NCBI RefSeq assembly: GCF_900520355.1
Contig: NZ_LS999521.1
Coordinates: 3,162,001 to 3,226,000, forward strand
DNA from: Acinetobacter calcoaceticus
Lineage (GTDB): Bacteria; Pseudomonadota; Gammaproteobacteria; Pseudomonadales; Moraxellaceae
DNA length: 64,000 nucleotides
Direction of reading: 5' to 3'
The position numbers and the translations under genes were made by a program. Below are positions 1 to 9,766 of the stretch, in pieces. Numbering within the stretch: position 1 is the first letter of the stretch; every line of letters starts with the position of its first letter. The notes beneath the pieces were generated by a model. That model was not told where the DNA came from. It worked only from the letters and a program-made list of their open reading frames with translations, and made no database searches.

Positions 1-2900
1 GAATCGCTGTCGCTGTCAGAGTCACTGTCAGAATCAGAGTCGCTGTCAGAATCAGAGTCACTGTCGCTATCAGAGTCGGAATCGCTGTCAGAATCAGAGT
101 CGCTGTCAGAGTCAGAATCGCTGTCAGAGTCCGAGTCGCTGTCAGAGTCAGAATCGCTGTCAGAGTCCGAGTCACTGTCAGAGTCCGAATCGCTGTCAGA
201 ATCAGAGTCACTGTCGCTATCAGAGTCGCTGTCAGAATCAGAGTCGCTGTCAGAGTCAGAATCGCTGTCAGAGTCCGAGTCACTGTCAGAGTCCGAATCG
301 CTGTCAGAATCAGAGTCACTGTCGCTATCAGAGTCGGAATCGCTGTCAGAATCAGAGTCACTGTCAGAATCAGAGTCGCTGTCCGAGTCAGAATCGCTGT
401 CAGAGTCAGAATCGCTGTCAGAATCAGAGTCACTGTCGCTATCCGAGTCGCTGTCAGAGTCAGAATCGCTGTCGCTATCCGAGTCAGAATCGCTGTCAGA
501 GTCAGAATCACTGTCCGAATCAGAATCGCTGTCAGAGTCCGAGTCACTGTCAGAGTCAGAATCGCTGTCAGAGTCCGAGTCACTGTCAGAGTCAGAATCG
601 CTGTCGCTGTCAGAGTCACTGTCAGAATCAGAGTCGCTGTCAGAGTCAGAATCGCTGTCGCTATCCGAGTCGCTGTCAGAGTCAGAATCCGAGTCGCTAT
701 CAGAGTCAGAGTCGCTGTCCGAGTCCGAATCGCTGTCCGAATCAGAATCGCTGTCCGAGTCAGAATCGCTGTCCGAATCAGAATCGCTGTCCGAATCAGA
801 ATCGCTGTCAGAGTCAGAATCACTGTCAGAATCCGAATCGCTGTCGCTATCCGAGTCAGAATCGCTGTCCGAGTCAGAATCACTGTCAGAGTCAGAATCG
901 CTGTCGCTATCCGAGTCAGAGTCACTGTCAGAGTCAGAATCGCTGTCAGAGTCCGAGTCACTATCAGAATCAGAGTCGCTGTCCGAGTCCGAATCGCTAT
1001 CAGAGTCCGAATCGCTATCAGAGTCCGAGTCACTATCAGAATCAGAGTCGCTGTCCGAGTCCGAATCGCTGTCCGAATCAGAGTCGCTATCCGAGTCAGA
1101 GTCACTGTCAGAGTCCGAGTCGCTGTCCGAATCAGAATCACTGTCAGAATCCGAATCGCTGTCGCTATCCGAGTCACTGTCAGAATCCGAATCGCTGTCG
1201 CTATCCGAGTCAGAATCGCTGTCAGAGTCAGAATCACTGTCAGAATCAGAGTCGCTGTCAGAATCCGAATCGCTGTCGCTATCCGAGTCAGAATCGCTGT
1301 CAGAGTCAGAATCGCTGTCAGAGTCAGAATCACTGTCAGAATCAGAGTCACTGTCAGAATCCGAATCGCTGTCGCTATCCGAGTCACTGTCAGAATCCGA
1401 GTCGCTGTCCGAATCAGAGTCACTGTCCGAGTCCGAATCAGAGTCGCTGTCCGAATCAGAATCACTGTCCGAATCCGAATCGCTGTCCGAATCCGAGTCA
1501 CTGTCAGAATCCGAATCGCTGTCGCTATCCGAGTCACTGTCAGAATCCGAGTCGCTGTCAGAGTCAGAATCGCTGTCGCTATCCGAGTCGCTGTCAGAGT
1601 CCGAATCGCTGTCCGAATCAGAATCGCTGTCAGAGTCCGAATCAGAGTCGCTGTCGGAGTCAGAATCGCTGTCGCTATCCGAGTCGCTGTCAGAATCAGA
1701 GTCGCTGTCAGAATCAGAGTCACTGTCAGAGTCAGAATCGCTGTCAGAGTCCGAGTCACTGTCAGAGTCCGAATCGCTGTCGCTATCCGAGTCGCTGTCA
1801 GAGTCAGAATCCGAGTCGCTGTCAGAGTCAGAATCGCTATCCGAGTCAGAATCGCTGTCCGAATCAGAATCGCTGTCAGAGTCAGAATCGCTGTCAGAGT
1901 CCGAATCGCTGTCGCTGTCAGAATCGCTGTCAGAGTCCGAGTCGCTGTCAGAGTCAGAATCGCTGTCAGAGTCCGAGTCACTGTCAGAGTCCGAATCGCT
2001 GTCGCTGTCAGAGTCGCTGTCCGAATCAGAATCGCTGTCCGAATCAGAATCGCTGTCAGAGTCAGAATCGCTGTCAGAGTCCGAGTCACTGTCGCTATCA
2101 GAGTCCGAATCGCTGTCAGAGTCAGAATCACTGTCAGAATCAGAGTCGCTGTCCGAATCCGAGTCACTGTCCGAATCCGAGTCACTGTCAGAATCAGAAT
2201 CACTGTCAGAGTCCGAGTCGCTGTCCGAATCAGAATCGCTGTCCGAGTCGCTGTCCGAATCAGAATCACTGTCCGAATCCGAATCGCTATCAGAGTCCGA
2301 ATCGCTGTCAGAGTCAGAATCGCTGTCGCTATCAGAGTCCGAGTCGCTGTCCGAATCAGAATCACTGTCCGAATCAGAATCACTGTCCGAATCAGAATCA
2401 CTGTCAGAATCAGAGTCACTGTCAGAATCCGAGTCGCTGTCCGAATCCGAGTCGCTGTCAGAGTCAGAATCACTGTCAGAGTCCGAGTCGCTGTCCGAAT
2501 CAGAATCGCTGTCCGAATCAGAATCGCTGTCCGAATCAGAATCGCTGTCCGAGTCGCTGTCAGAGTCAGAATCACTGTCAGAGTCCGAGTCGCTGTCCGA
2601 ATCCGAATCGCTGTCAGAGTCGCTGTCCGAGTCAGAATCGCTGTCAGAGTCCGAGTCACTGTCAGAGTCAGAATCGCTGTCGCTGTCAGAGTCGCTGTCC
2701 GAATCCGAATCGCTATCAGAGTCCGAGTCACTATCAGAATCAGAGTCGCTGTCCGAGTCAGAATCGCTGTCCGAATCCGAGTCACTGTCAGAGTCCGAAT
2801 CGCTGTCGCTGTCAGAGTCAGAATCGCTGTCAGAGTCCGAGTCACTATCAGAATCAGAGTCACTGTCAGAGTCAGAATCGCTGTCCGAATCAGAGTCGCT
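1..2900 (-). repeat. Ser-Asp coding repeat tract (6-bp periodicity, at least 2.9 kb)
   Basis: Hexanucleotide-periodic DNA encoding (Ser-Asp)n. Every second codon is GAT or GAC. The serine codons seen are AGC, AGT, TCT, TCG and occasionally TCC; I saw no TCA. Higher-order units of 12 to 30 bp recur in shuffled order, which points to growth by unequal recombination as well as slippage. The reading frame holds across the whole tract. The tract runs off the window, so its full length is unknown. Such a tract is prone to length change and to assembly collapse. Confidence 0.95.
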
Positions 2901-3347
2901 TTCTAAACTATTATTTTTATCGCTGTCATGAGCCCACCACAAAATTCCTGCTGCGGTTAGTGGTACAGATAACCATGCCCATGGAGATGCAGCACCATCA
3001 TGATAAAGCAATGGTTCAATACTATCGATATAACTATAAGTGATATGGTCTAATAAGACCCCATTACTGTCAGTAAACTGTACCCACAGTAATTTATGAT
3101 TATTATCTTCAAAAACTAAACTATTATCGGTTGAATAATTACCACCATTAAAGAAATCAATTATTACTATTTGCTCACCGTTTTTTAAAGTAATAATTGC
3201 ATTTCTACCGTCTTGTCTAATTTCAAAAACATCATCTTTATTTACTTTTATTAAAATAACTGATGCTTCGGAAAGAGTGACTGTATCCTTTGTCGTAGTT
3301 TCTAAGGTTTCATGACTATCCTTAGAAACTACCCTTATTTCAGACAT
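1..3347 (-). CDS. Giant serine-aspartate repeat protein with Bap-like N-terminus, T1SS substrate (5' part)
   Basis: Partial gene; the 3' end lies beyond position 1. Translation from the ATG at 3347, with AAGGGG as ribosome binding site, gives a 149-residue N-terminal region starting [16 protein letters not shown]. It resembles the prefix domain of Acinetobacter Bap-type proteins: a beta-rich part (about 1-115), a [14 protein letters not shown] motif, then a hydrophobic [17 protein letters not shown] segment. From residue 150 the sequence is only Asp-Ser dipeptides for 966 residues, with no frame slip seen. The upstream same-strand genes encode a complete LapB/LapC/LapE-type exporter, so a cell-surface adhesin with a C-terminal secretion signal (outside the window) is the likely identity. 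Family membership is recognised by eye; the adhesive function is inferred. The repeat is highly acidic and expected to be disordered. Confidence 0.85.
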   Translation of the reverse strand, partial: MSEIRVVSKDSHETLETTTKDTVTLSEASVILIKVNKDDVFEIRQDGRNAIITLKNGEQIVIIDFFNGGNYSTDNSLVFEDNNHKLLWVQFTDSNGVLLDHITYSYIDSIEPLLYHDGAASPWAWLSVPLTAAGILWWAHDSDKNNSLESDSDSDSDSDSDSDSDSDSDSDSDSDSDSDSDSDSDSDSDSDSDSDSDSDSDSDSDSDSDSDSDSDSDSDSDSDSDSDSDSDSDSDSDSDSDSDSDSDSDSDSDSDSDSDSDSDSDSDSDSDSDSDSDSDSDSDSDSDSDSDSDSDSDSDSDSDSDSDSDSDSDSDSDSDSDSDSDSDSDSDSDSDSDSDSDSDSDSDSDSDSDSDSDSDSDSDSDSDSDSDSDSDSDSDSDSDSDSDSDSDSDSDSDSDSDSDSDSDSDSDSDSDSDSDSDSDSDSDSDSDSDSDSDSDSDSDSDSDSDSDSDSDSDSDSDSDSDSDSDSDSDSDSDSDSDSDSDSDSDSDSDSDSDSDSDSDSDSDSDSDSDSDSDSDSDSDSDSDSDSDSDSDSDSDSDSDSDSDSDSDSDSDSDSDSDSDSDSDSDSDSDSDSDSDSDSDSDSDSDSDSDSDSDSDSDSDSDSDSDSDSDSDSDSDSDSDSDSDSDSDSDSDSDSDSDSDSDSDSDSDSDSDSDSDSDSDSDSDSDSDSDSDSDSDSDSDSDSDSDSDSDSDSDSDSDSDSDSDSDSDSDSDSDSDSDSDSDSDSDSDSDSDSDSDSDSDSDSDSDSDSDSDSDSDSDSDSDSDSDSDSDSDSDSDSDSDSDSDSDSDSDSDSDSDSDSDSDSDSDSDSDSDSDSDSDSDSDSDSDSDSDSDSDSDSDSDSDSDSDSDSDSDSDSDSDSDSDSDSDSDSDSDSDSDSDSDSDSDSDSDSDSDSDSDSDSDSDSDSDSDSDSDSDSDSDSDSDSDSDSDSDSDSDSDSDSDSDSDSDSDSDSDSDSDSDSDSDSDSDSDSDSDSDSDSDSDSDSDSDSDSDSDSDSDSDSDSDSDSDSDSDSDSDSDSDSDSDSDSDSDSDSDSDSDSDSDSDSDSDSDSDSDSDSDSDSDSDSDSDSDSDSDSDSDSDSDSDSDSDSDSDSDSDSDSDSDSDSDSDSDSDSD

Positions 3348-3675
3348 ATTTATTCCCCTTCTCAGGATTATTTAATTAAACCAATCCAATTTAGAGCTCT
3401 TAAATTTTATTAAATAAGAAGAGCCCAAATTAAGGGATAAATTAGATAAAACAAGGGCCAACCTCAACGCATAATTTAATTATAAACATGAATTACGTCA
3501 CAAAAAAATAGCAAAAAGAAGTTTATTTATTAACCAAAATAAAACCAAAATTATTAATTATTATTTTTCAAAGAATTAGAATCAAATTAAAATAAAAATA
3601 TGCTTTTAATATTTTTATGTTTTAAAACACAAACAATAAAAACCACACATTTAAAACAAGATATTATCTCGATTA

Positions 3676-3717
3676 ATATCTATATGGTTTTTAAATATTT
3701 AAAAGCCATATAGATAT
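3676..3717 (-). terminator. Hairpin between hlyD-like gene and adhesin gene
   Basis: Arms near TATCTATATGG and CCATATAGATA with an A/T-rich centre form a long imperfect hairpin directly after the stop of the adaptor gene. There is no clean U-run after it on the minus strand. It could be a leaky terminator, an attenuator or an RNA-processing site that separates exporter dosage from adhesin dosage. The rest of the 378-bp gap (3348-3725) is very A/T-rich; I see no gene in it and could not pick a reliable promoter. Confidence 0.4.
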
Positions 3718-3725
3718 ATATTTGT

Positions 3726-4922
3726 TTACCTTTCTCTTAAAGCTTCTTTGGCTTTATTAAATGGTTTAAGCAAGTAATCCAGTACCGTTTTTTGACCAGT
3801 ACGAATATCTACCGTTGCTACCATACCCGGTGTAATACCGTATGCCTTACCTTGTTTATTATAAAGCTTGTCAGAATCTGTCCGGATATAAACACGATAA
3901 TAGAATTGGTCTTGTTTAACCTCATCACGAATCGTGTCTGGTGAAATAACCGTTACCTTACCTTTTAAACCACCATAAATTGAGTAGTCATAAGCAGTAA
4001 TCTTAACCAGCGCTTCTTGTCCCGGACGAATAAATGCAATGTCACGCGGTAAAATACGCGCTTCAATCAGCAGCTGCTCATCAATTGGAACAATGGTCAT
4101 CAACTTACCGTTTTGGGGAATAACACCACCATGGGTAGTGACCGCAATTTCTTTTACAACACCACGTACCGGCGCTTTAAAAATGGCACGATCTAAGCTG
4201 TCAGTACGCCCCAGCACAACTTGTTGCTGCGTTTCAATATCGGTATTGGCTTTTGATAACTCTTCACGAGCCTCCACGAAATACTGGTTCTGCACATCAT
4301 TCATTTTATTTCTAAGGTCGTTTGCTTCACGACGTAAACGTAAAACTTCAACCTCACTGGCTGCACCTTTAGCAACCAACGGTTCGGTCATTGCCAGTTC
4401 TTGTTGTACCAGTTGCAATGCCTGCCTAAAACCTGCAAGTGTTTGTTCGAGATTAGCTCTGCGGGATGCATATAATGCCGTTTCTTCATATACAAGTTTT
4501 GGTTCTTTCAGCACAATTTCAGGAAAAGCCAATGGTGTTCCATTTACTTCCGCCCGCAAACGTGAAGCTGTTGCCTGAGCAGAAATAAGCAAAGATCTTG
4601 ATTCACCGACATTCGATGCAAAACGGGTTGGATCTAATTGCGCAAGAATTTCACCTTTTTGAACAATATCGCCTTCTTGTACATTCAGTTTGGTTAAAAT
4701 ACCACCTTCTAAAGACTGGATGACCTGCTCTTTAGACGATGGAACTACTTTACCGGTGCCGGTAGACACTTCTTCAAGTTTAAATACCCATGCCCAGATA
4801 AAGAAAATAACTAAACCAATCCCCACAATCCAGATCACTAAACTGGCACGGGGTAACGGTGGTTCACTATAAGAGACATTCATTGAACGGGTGAGTTCTT
4901 GTTCTTTTTGTGGTTCGCTCAT
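3726..4922 (-). CDS. T1SS periplasmic adaptor (HlyD/LapC family)
   Basis: 398-residue membrane fusion protein. It has a cytoplasmic tail, one membrane helix at about residues 26-46 (ASLVIWIVGIGLVIFFIWAW), a lipoyl-like half motif (GGILTKLNVQEGDIVQKGE), a long alpha-helical hairpin of about 140 residues and a C-terminal beta-barrel part ending near the last 30 residues. Such proteins bridge the inner-membrane ABC exporter and the TolC-like channel. The start overlaps the stop of the ABC gene by 4 bp (ATGA), so the two are translationally coupled. Its position immediately before the giant SD-repeat gene makes that protein the likely cargo. Confidence 0.93.
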   Translation of the reverse strand: MSEPQKEQELTRSMNVSYSEPPLPRASLVIWIVGIGLVIFFIWAWVFKLEEVSTGTGKVVPSSKEQVIQSLEGGILTKLNVQEGDIVQKGEILAQLDPTRFASNVGESRSLLISAQATASRLRAEVNGTPLAFPEIVLKEPKLVYEETALYASRRANLEQTLAGFRQALQLVQQELAMTEPLVAKGAASEVEVLRLRREANDLRNKMNDVQNQYFVEAREELSKANTDIETQQQVVLGRTDSLDRAIFKAPVRGVVKEIAVTTHGGVIPQNGKLMTIVPIDEQLLIEARILPRDIAFIRPGQEALVKITAYDYSIYGGLKGKVTVISPDTIRDEVKQDQFYYRVYIRTDSDKLYNKQGKAYGITPGMVATVDIRTGQKTVLDYLLKPFNKAKEALRER

Positions 4923-7060
4923 GAATTACCCCCTTGGTTTACTTGTTTTTGCTGGGCTGTTGATTGGTTAAGGACCTGATCTCTTGGACCATCCATCACG
5001 ATTTTGCCTTCGTTAACGACAATAATACGGTCCACCAGTTCTAAAACAGCTCGGCGGTGTGTCGCAACGACCAAGGTCCGATGTGCCAGCCATCCTTTTA
5101 AATGATCAATCAGTTGCTTCTCTGCCACATCATCAATGGATGCTGTCGGTTCATCGAGTAATAAAATATTAGGTTGACGAATCAATAAGCGAGCCAATAA
5201 CAATGCTTGTTTCTGGCCACCTGAGAAACCAACCCCACCTTCTAAAATCAGGTGATCTAGTCCTTCTTTTTTCTCTTGCACAAAAGGTAATGCACCTGTC
5301 ACTACTAAAGCCCGAAGAATATCTTCATCCGTTGCAAGTGGTGCACCTAAAGTCAGGTTCTCACGAATCGTACCGTAGAAAAGTTGTGCATTCTGGTTGA
5401 GTAAACCCATATCACGACGTACATCAGATGGGTCAATTAAAGAAAGATCCAGACCATCTAAATGTATGGCACCTTGAGTTGGGACTTGCATGCCAGATAG
5501 AAGCTGAAGCAGGGTCGATTTACCAGCCCCATTGCGTCCCAGAATTGCAATTTTTTCACCAGCACGAATTTTTAAATGACGAATTGCCAAACTTGGTTTC
5601 GGGTCTTCTTCTCCATATTGGAACAAGACATTTTTTAATTCATAGTCACCATTTAAAGCAGCTTTATGTACCAGATGTGAATGGTCAGCCTGATCGATCG
5701 GACGTTGCATGAGTTCATCCAGACTTTGTTTAGCAACTTTCGCCTGCTGTAAACGTCCTAAAACACCCGTAATTTGTGCAATCGGCCCTAACATTCGTGA
5801 AGATAAAATTGAACAGGCCACTAAAGCACCCGTAGTCATTTCACCCTCCATTACCGCAAAACATCCAACCAGAACCACAATCGCATAGGTCAGACCCTGA
5901 AGCATTTGAGTCCATGACATTAAGGTACCGACAATTTTACGCTGTCTCATCCCAATATCGGCTGAAACTTCGTTCATGTGGTTCCACTGGTTCTGGAAAC
6001 GCGATTCGGCACGCAATAGCTTGATATCTTCAATACCCTGTACCGCTTCAACCAGAATTGCGTTACGGATTGAAGATTCTCTCATACCTTCCTGTGCAAG
6101 TTGCGCTAGCTTTTTCTGCACCAGAATACCCGGCAAAATCATAAGCGGAACAACCAGCAACATCACCCAGAACAGCTTGCCGCCAATGATGGCAAAGATG
6201 ATCAGGAACAGGAAAAAGAATGGGAAATCTGCAATTGCACTAATGGTGGTTGAAGTCACCAGTTCACGAACACCTTCGAGTTCACGAATCTGGGAAATAA
6301 AACTACCGGTAGACTTTGAACGGTCTTTATTCTTGATTCTTAAGGCATGACCAAATACACGGTCAGAAACCCGTAAGTCAGCACGTTTACCAATAATGTC
6401 GGATAAATACACCCTTGATATACGTAAGGTAAACTCAAAAATAGCAGCAATGAGTACACCACCTGCCAGAACCCATAAAGTCGGGATGGACTGCGATGGA
6501 ACAACGCGGTCATAGACTTGCATTGAGAAAATAATGGTTGCCAGTGCCAATACATTGGCAATGAGTGAGGCAAACATAATATCAACGTAACGCTTCCAGT
6601 CTCTTAGAACAATTGACCAGAACCAGCTTGCTTCATACGGTTTGATATATTCATCAATACGTGCATCGGGAATAGAGGTTTCAGGACGCAGAATATAGAC
6701 ATTCTTAACCTTATCTTTTAAAGCACCTAAAGAGACATTCTGCGAAAGCCCTTGATCTCCACTAAACTGGATACTGACATTTCCTTGGGTATCTGCTTTA
6801 TCAATAACACCGACTTGCCCGTCATTAAACTCGACCAGAACAGGTAGCCGCCACGGATTAAGTAAATCTAATGAAAAAGGCACTTTACGTAAATTTAGTC
6901 CAACTTGACGTGTCATTAACTGTAAAACATCATCAAGGTTTTGATTCTGGTTCCAGTCAAGTTGTAAACGGATTCTTTCTTCTGAAGGCTCAATTCGATA
7001 ATGTTTAGCAATCGTTAAGACCGACTGTAACCAGGGCTGGTAGTTTATTTTTGTCATCAT
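4919..7060 (-). CDS. T1SS ABC exporter with degenerate C39-like domain (LapB family)
   Basis: 713 residues. The N-terminal 130 residues match a C39-like domain but contain no cysteine (the first Cys is residue 400), so it cannot act as a leader peptidase. This is usual for exporters of Bap/LapA/RTX adhesins, which carry C-terminal signals. Transmembrane helices span about 155-425. The ATPase has Walker A GRNGAGKST (508-516), signature FSGGQ (612-616) and Walker B ILLLDE (632-637). It overlaps the neighbouring genes on both sides by 4 bp and is the energy-coupling part of the secretion operon. Confidence 0.95.
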   Translation of the reverse strand: MMTKINYQPWLQSVLTIAKHYRIEPSEERIRLQLDWNQNQNLDDVLQLMTRQVGLNLRKVPFSLDLLNPWRLPVLVEFNDGQVGVIDKADTQGNVSIQFSGDQGLSQNVSLGALKDKVKNVYILRPETSIPDARIDEYIKPYEASWFWSIVLRDWKRYVDIMFASLIANVLALATIIFSMQVYDRVVPSQSIPTLWVLAGGVLIAAIFEFTLRISRVYLSDIIGKRADLRVSDRVFGHALRIKNKDRSKSTGSFISQIRELEGVRELVTSTTISAIADFPFFFLFLIIFAIIGGKLFWVMLLVVPLMILPGILVQKKLAQLAQEGMRESSIRNAILVEAVQGIEDIKLLRAESRFQNQWNHMNEVSADIGMRQRKIVGTLMSWTQMLQGLTYAIVVLVGCFAVMEGEMTTGALVACSILSSRMLGPIAQITGVLGRLQQAKVAKQSLDELMQRPIDQADHSHLVHKAALNGDYELKNVLFQYGEEDPKPSLAIRHLKIRAGEKIAILGRNGAGKSTLLQLLSGMQVPTQGAIHLDGLDLSLIDPSDVRRDMGLLNQNAQLFYGTIRENLTLGAPLATDEDILRALVVTGALPFVQEKKEGLDHLILEGGVGFSGGQKQALLLARLLIRQPNILLLDEPTASIDDVAEKQLIDHLKGWLAHRTLVVATHRRAVLELVDRIIVVNEGKIVMDGPRDQVLNQSTAQQKQVNQGGNS

Positions 7061-8589
7061 GGTTGTACTTCGAACCCCTGAATTGAAATATTATTTAAGC
7101 CATAGGCTTGGCGGGAACGTCCTGTTGCCGAAATGTACTGAATAATACTGTTATAGATGTCATAACGTGCTGATTCGAGTTCTGAATTGGCACTATGAAT
7201 GGCCTGTTCTGCATTCAACAAATCGACCAATGAACGTGTCCCGAGCTTGTACTGCTCTTGATAAAGTTCACGTGTACGAACGGTTGTTGCCTGACGATTA
7301 GTCAGCACCTGCATTTGACGTTGTTTATTTTCAATTTGCTCACGGCTGGTTCTGATCTGGTCAAGAACATCCAGATAAACTGAATTGACCTGAGATTTAG
7401 CTGCTTCTTCGGCATAGCTTGCCATTTTGACCTGAGAAGAAACTGCGCCACCTTGATAAAACTGACTGCTTGCTTCAAGCATGACGGAACTATATAGACC
7501 GTCATCCTTATCATTGTTTGGATTTCTGCCGTTAATGGCCTGACTTAAGGACCCTTTTACCGCCAAAGTCGGATACCGACTCAGTCGAGTCTGTTCCTTT
7601 TGTGCCTTGGCAACTTCCACACCCGCTTGAGCAGCAATCATTTTTGGGATGGTATTGAATTCAGGCTCACTATAGAGACCAGATTGCTTCACCAAATCAT
7701 CAGGAATGACCCATACTTTATTAAAAACATCGACTCCTACCAGAGTTCTTAGATGTTGTTGGTACTGACGTAATAAGGATTGCTGAGCAATTAGTGTTGA
7801 TTGTGCAGATTCTAAATATGTTTGTGCCTGAACTGGATCAGCTTGGCTACTAATGCCTGCATTTGCACGTAAATTAGCAATGTCCTGAATTTGTTGAATA
7901 CCTGCAATTTGCTGCTCGGCAATTTTATTTAATTGAAGATAGCGCTGAATATTGACAATCGATTGCGCAACATCAAGTGCAATATCATCAATACTGACCA
8001 GCACATTGGCCTGCTCAACCTGAACCTTAGCCTGCTGAACCGATACACCTGATTTTACTTTGCCAAAATCAAAAAGCATTTGAGTTGCAGATAACGTGAG
8101 TAACTGTCTCCCCCGCTCACCACTACTCAAGTCACCTGTACTGATACCACCTGAAAGCTGGGGATAATAACCTGCCTTGGCAAAATCAATACCCGCGTTT
8201 TGGCCAGCTAAAGTTGAAATGGCTTGAGAAATATTAGGGTTTCGTTGAACTGCATATTGAATCGCATCAATTAAACTGACTTGATTGTTCCACATCGCAG
8301 TAGATGTTGGTAAATAGTTCCCATCATTTTCTAGCCGTTGAAATTGGCTCTGATCAAACCCTAAATTGCTTAATTTTTGAAAATCGACAGATCGGTAGCT
8401 TTCATCTGGCGTGGGTTTAAAGAGTTGAGAAACTTTTTTTGTTAAGCTTTTTCCTGAGTTAACAGACGCGGTATCTGCCTTTGTAATTGATATTGATACA
8501 CTAGAAGCAATAAAAAAAAATATAAAAAACTTCGTACCTGATCTGATTATAAGTTGGAAATCATTGTGGAAAAAAGGCAATTTACTCAT
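7057..8589 (-). CDS. T1SS outer membrane channel, TolC/LapE family
   Basis: 510 residues. An N-terminal hydrophobic stretch (about 20-35, TKFFIFFFIASSVS) is a signal sequence preceded by an unusually long n-region. The body shows the two-fold TolC pattern of coiled-coil and strand segments, for example DAIQYAVQRNPNISQA near the start and NAEQAIHSANSELESARYD near the end. It is the first gene of the secretion operon; the next gene begins within its stop codon. No strong Shine-Dalgarno is visible before the ATG. A more downstream start inside the signal sequence is possible but less likely. Confidence 0.92.
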   Translation of the reverse strand: MSKLPFFHNDFQLIIRSGTKFFIFFFIASSVSISITKADTASVNSGKSLTKKVSQLFKPTPDESYRSVDFQKLSNLGFDQSQFQRLENDGNYLPTSTAMWNNQVSLIDAIQYAVQRNPNISQAISTLAGQNAGIDFAKAGYYPQLSGGISTGDLSSGERGRQLLTLSATQMLFDFGKVKSGVSVQQAKVQVEQANVLVSIDDIALDVAQSIVNIQRYLQLNKIAEQQIAGIQQIQDIANLRANAGISSQADPVQAQTYLESAQSTLIAQQSLLRQYQQHLRTLVGVDVFNKVWVIPDDLVKQSGLYSEPEFNTIPKMIAAQAGVEVAKAQKEQTRLSRYPTLAVKGSLSQAINGRNPNNDKDDGLYSSVMLEASSQFYQGGAVSSQVKMASYAEEAAKSQVNSVYLDVLDQIRTSREQIENKQRQMQVLTNRQATTVRTRELYQEQYKLGTRSLVDLLNAEQAIHSANSELESARYDIYNSIIQYISATGRSRQAYGLNNISIQGFEVQP

Positions 8590-8866
8590 TAGAAGATCTA
8601 ATCTCTTGAAATATTGTAAAACAATCCAAAACTCAGTTAAAAATTATCAAAAATATTAAATTCCATACTTTAAATAAATAATTTTCAGAATAATTTTCTT
8701 AGCAAAAAAATAAAGCAAAAAATGATTAATTTTTAACAATAGAAACTAAACATTTAATTTACTTATAATTTAAATTATAAAAGTGAGTTTTAAACACATA
8801 TATTTAAAACTAATTAAACACCTATAAAAACTATAAAATTCAATTATTAGAATAAATAATTTCCAT

Positions 8867-8898
8867 AAAAAAAACCTACCTCTTGGGGAAGTGGTAGG
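8867..8898 (-). terminator. Rho-independent terminator upstream of the T1SS operon
   Basis: On the minus strand a CCTACC...GGTAGG stem, extended by an inner CTT/AAG part with one mismatch and a CCCC loop, is followed by eight T residues. It isolates the secretion operon from transcription coming from higher coordinates. Confidence 0.8.
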
Positions 8899-9052
8899 CT
8901 ATAAACTCTAATATATATACTTCTTCAAAAATATATTATTTATTTAAATTCATCAATAAGGATTAATTTAAAATAAAATTAAAACATATAATTAAAACAC
9001 ATCAAAAAAATAAAATATTTTCTATTTATTTTAGAGCACATGTGTTGTGCTT

Positions 9053-9080
9053 AAAAAAGGTTGCCAATAGTAACCCTTTT
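9053..9080 (-). terminator. Weak terminator after TetR remnant
   Basis: Imperfect AAAGGGTT / AACC-TTTT hairpin followed by T residues on the minus strand, about 35 bp after the stop of the TetR remnant. The stem is short and interrupted, so this is tentative. Confidence 0.35.
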
Positions 9081-9112
9081 ACATTGGCATCTTTATACAA
9101 AATATATGATCT

Positions 9113-9490
9113 TTATGTGAGATCTAAATAGCCAAATACAGCCTTTTCAACTCGCTGCTGTAAATGTTTTAAATCACGTTCCCCTGCTATGCCTGCCGCG
9201 TTAATCGTTCCTTTGCTTAAAGCAATTACATCTTGTGCGGCTGTCTGAGCGTGTGGCATACCAGAACGAATAAACAGATCAGAAATGATGGTCTCAAGCT
9301 CATGTTGAAGCTCGCTTTCCTCAAAGTCTTTTCCAATCAGTTCAGAAGCAAATTCTAGTGTTCGTGCCAACTGTGGACGACTCAATTGATGTTGCACAGC
9401 AGCCTGTATGATGAGCTTTAGTTTTTCCTTTAAATCTGCGGCGTCGTGTAGAGTACGAAAGTTGTTTATAAAAGAAGCACGATAAACCTT
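9113..9490 (-). pseudogene. TetR/AcrR-family regulator remnant (C-terminal ligand domain only)
   Basis: The open frame runs from just after an in-frame TAG at 9491-9493 to the TAA at 9113-9115. It reads KVYRASFINNFRTLHDAADL and continues into QHQLSRPQLARTLEFASEL, which is the C-terminal domain pattern of TetR-family regulators. The helix-turn-helix expected about 45 residues upstream is not present in this frame, and upstream sequence does not resemble it. A GTG at 9395-9397 could start a 94-residue product, but this would lack the DNA-binding domain. The divergent alpha/beta hydrolase is the likely former target. Confidence 0.65.
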
Positions 9491-9531
9491 CTAAATGTCA
9501 TAATTTTTAAGTGAAGTACCTATATCGTTAC

Positions 9532-9560
9532 CATAAGTATGTAAGTTTACAATGCTTATG
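9532..9560. promoter_or_regulatory. Inverted repeat, possible former TetR operator
   Basis: Arms CATAAGTATGTAA and TTACAATGCTTATG are inverted copies that differ by one indel. It lies between the TetR remnant and the divergent hydrolase, where a TetR operator would be expected. Confidence 0.4.
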
Positions 9561-9766
9561 AATTTAGCTTACGTTAATAAATGAAGAGCCATTATTATTG
9601 AAAAAGGAAATTTATTGGCATCCTTCATTTCTATATTCAGCATGATGTATTTGAAGAATATTAAAAGCAAAACACAATTGAAATAGTATAAAGCTTAACT
9701 AGTTTCTACACTGAAAAAATCATCTATCTGTGTCGTCCAACGTATGCTTTATTTAGGAATGACTCA

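Larger units (their letters stand above)
8590..9112. other. A/T-rich intergenic region with two terminator-like hairpins
   Basis: The 523 bp between the secretion operon and the TetR remnant hold no convincing gene. Two minus-strand terminator-like hairpins lie here (listed separately). The promoter of the secretion operon should lie between about 8600 and 8866, but the extreme A/T bias yields many -10-like hexamers and I cannot choose one. Confidence 0.5.

Noticed and set aside
1..2900. CRISPR-like or non-coding satellite array
   Set aside because: There are no conserved repeats with unique spacers; the frame encodes only Ser-Asp and joins a clear protein start.
4039..4578. Plus-strand 179-residue ORF inside the adaptor gene
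   Set aside because: It is antisense to a well-supported HlyD-family gene and has no family-like features.
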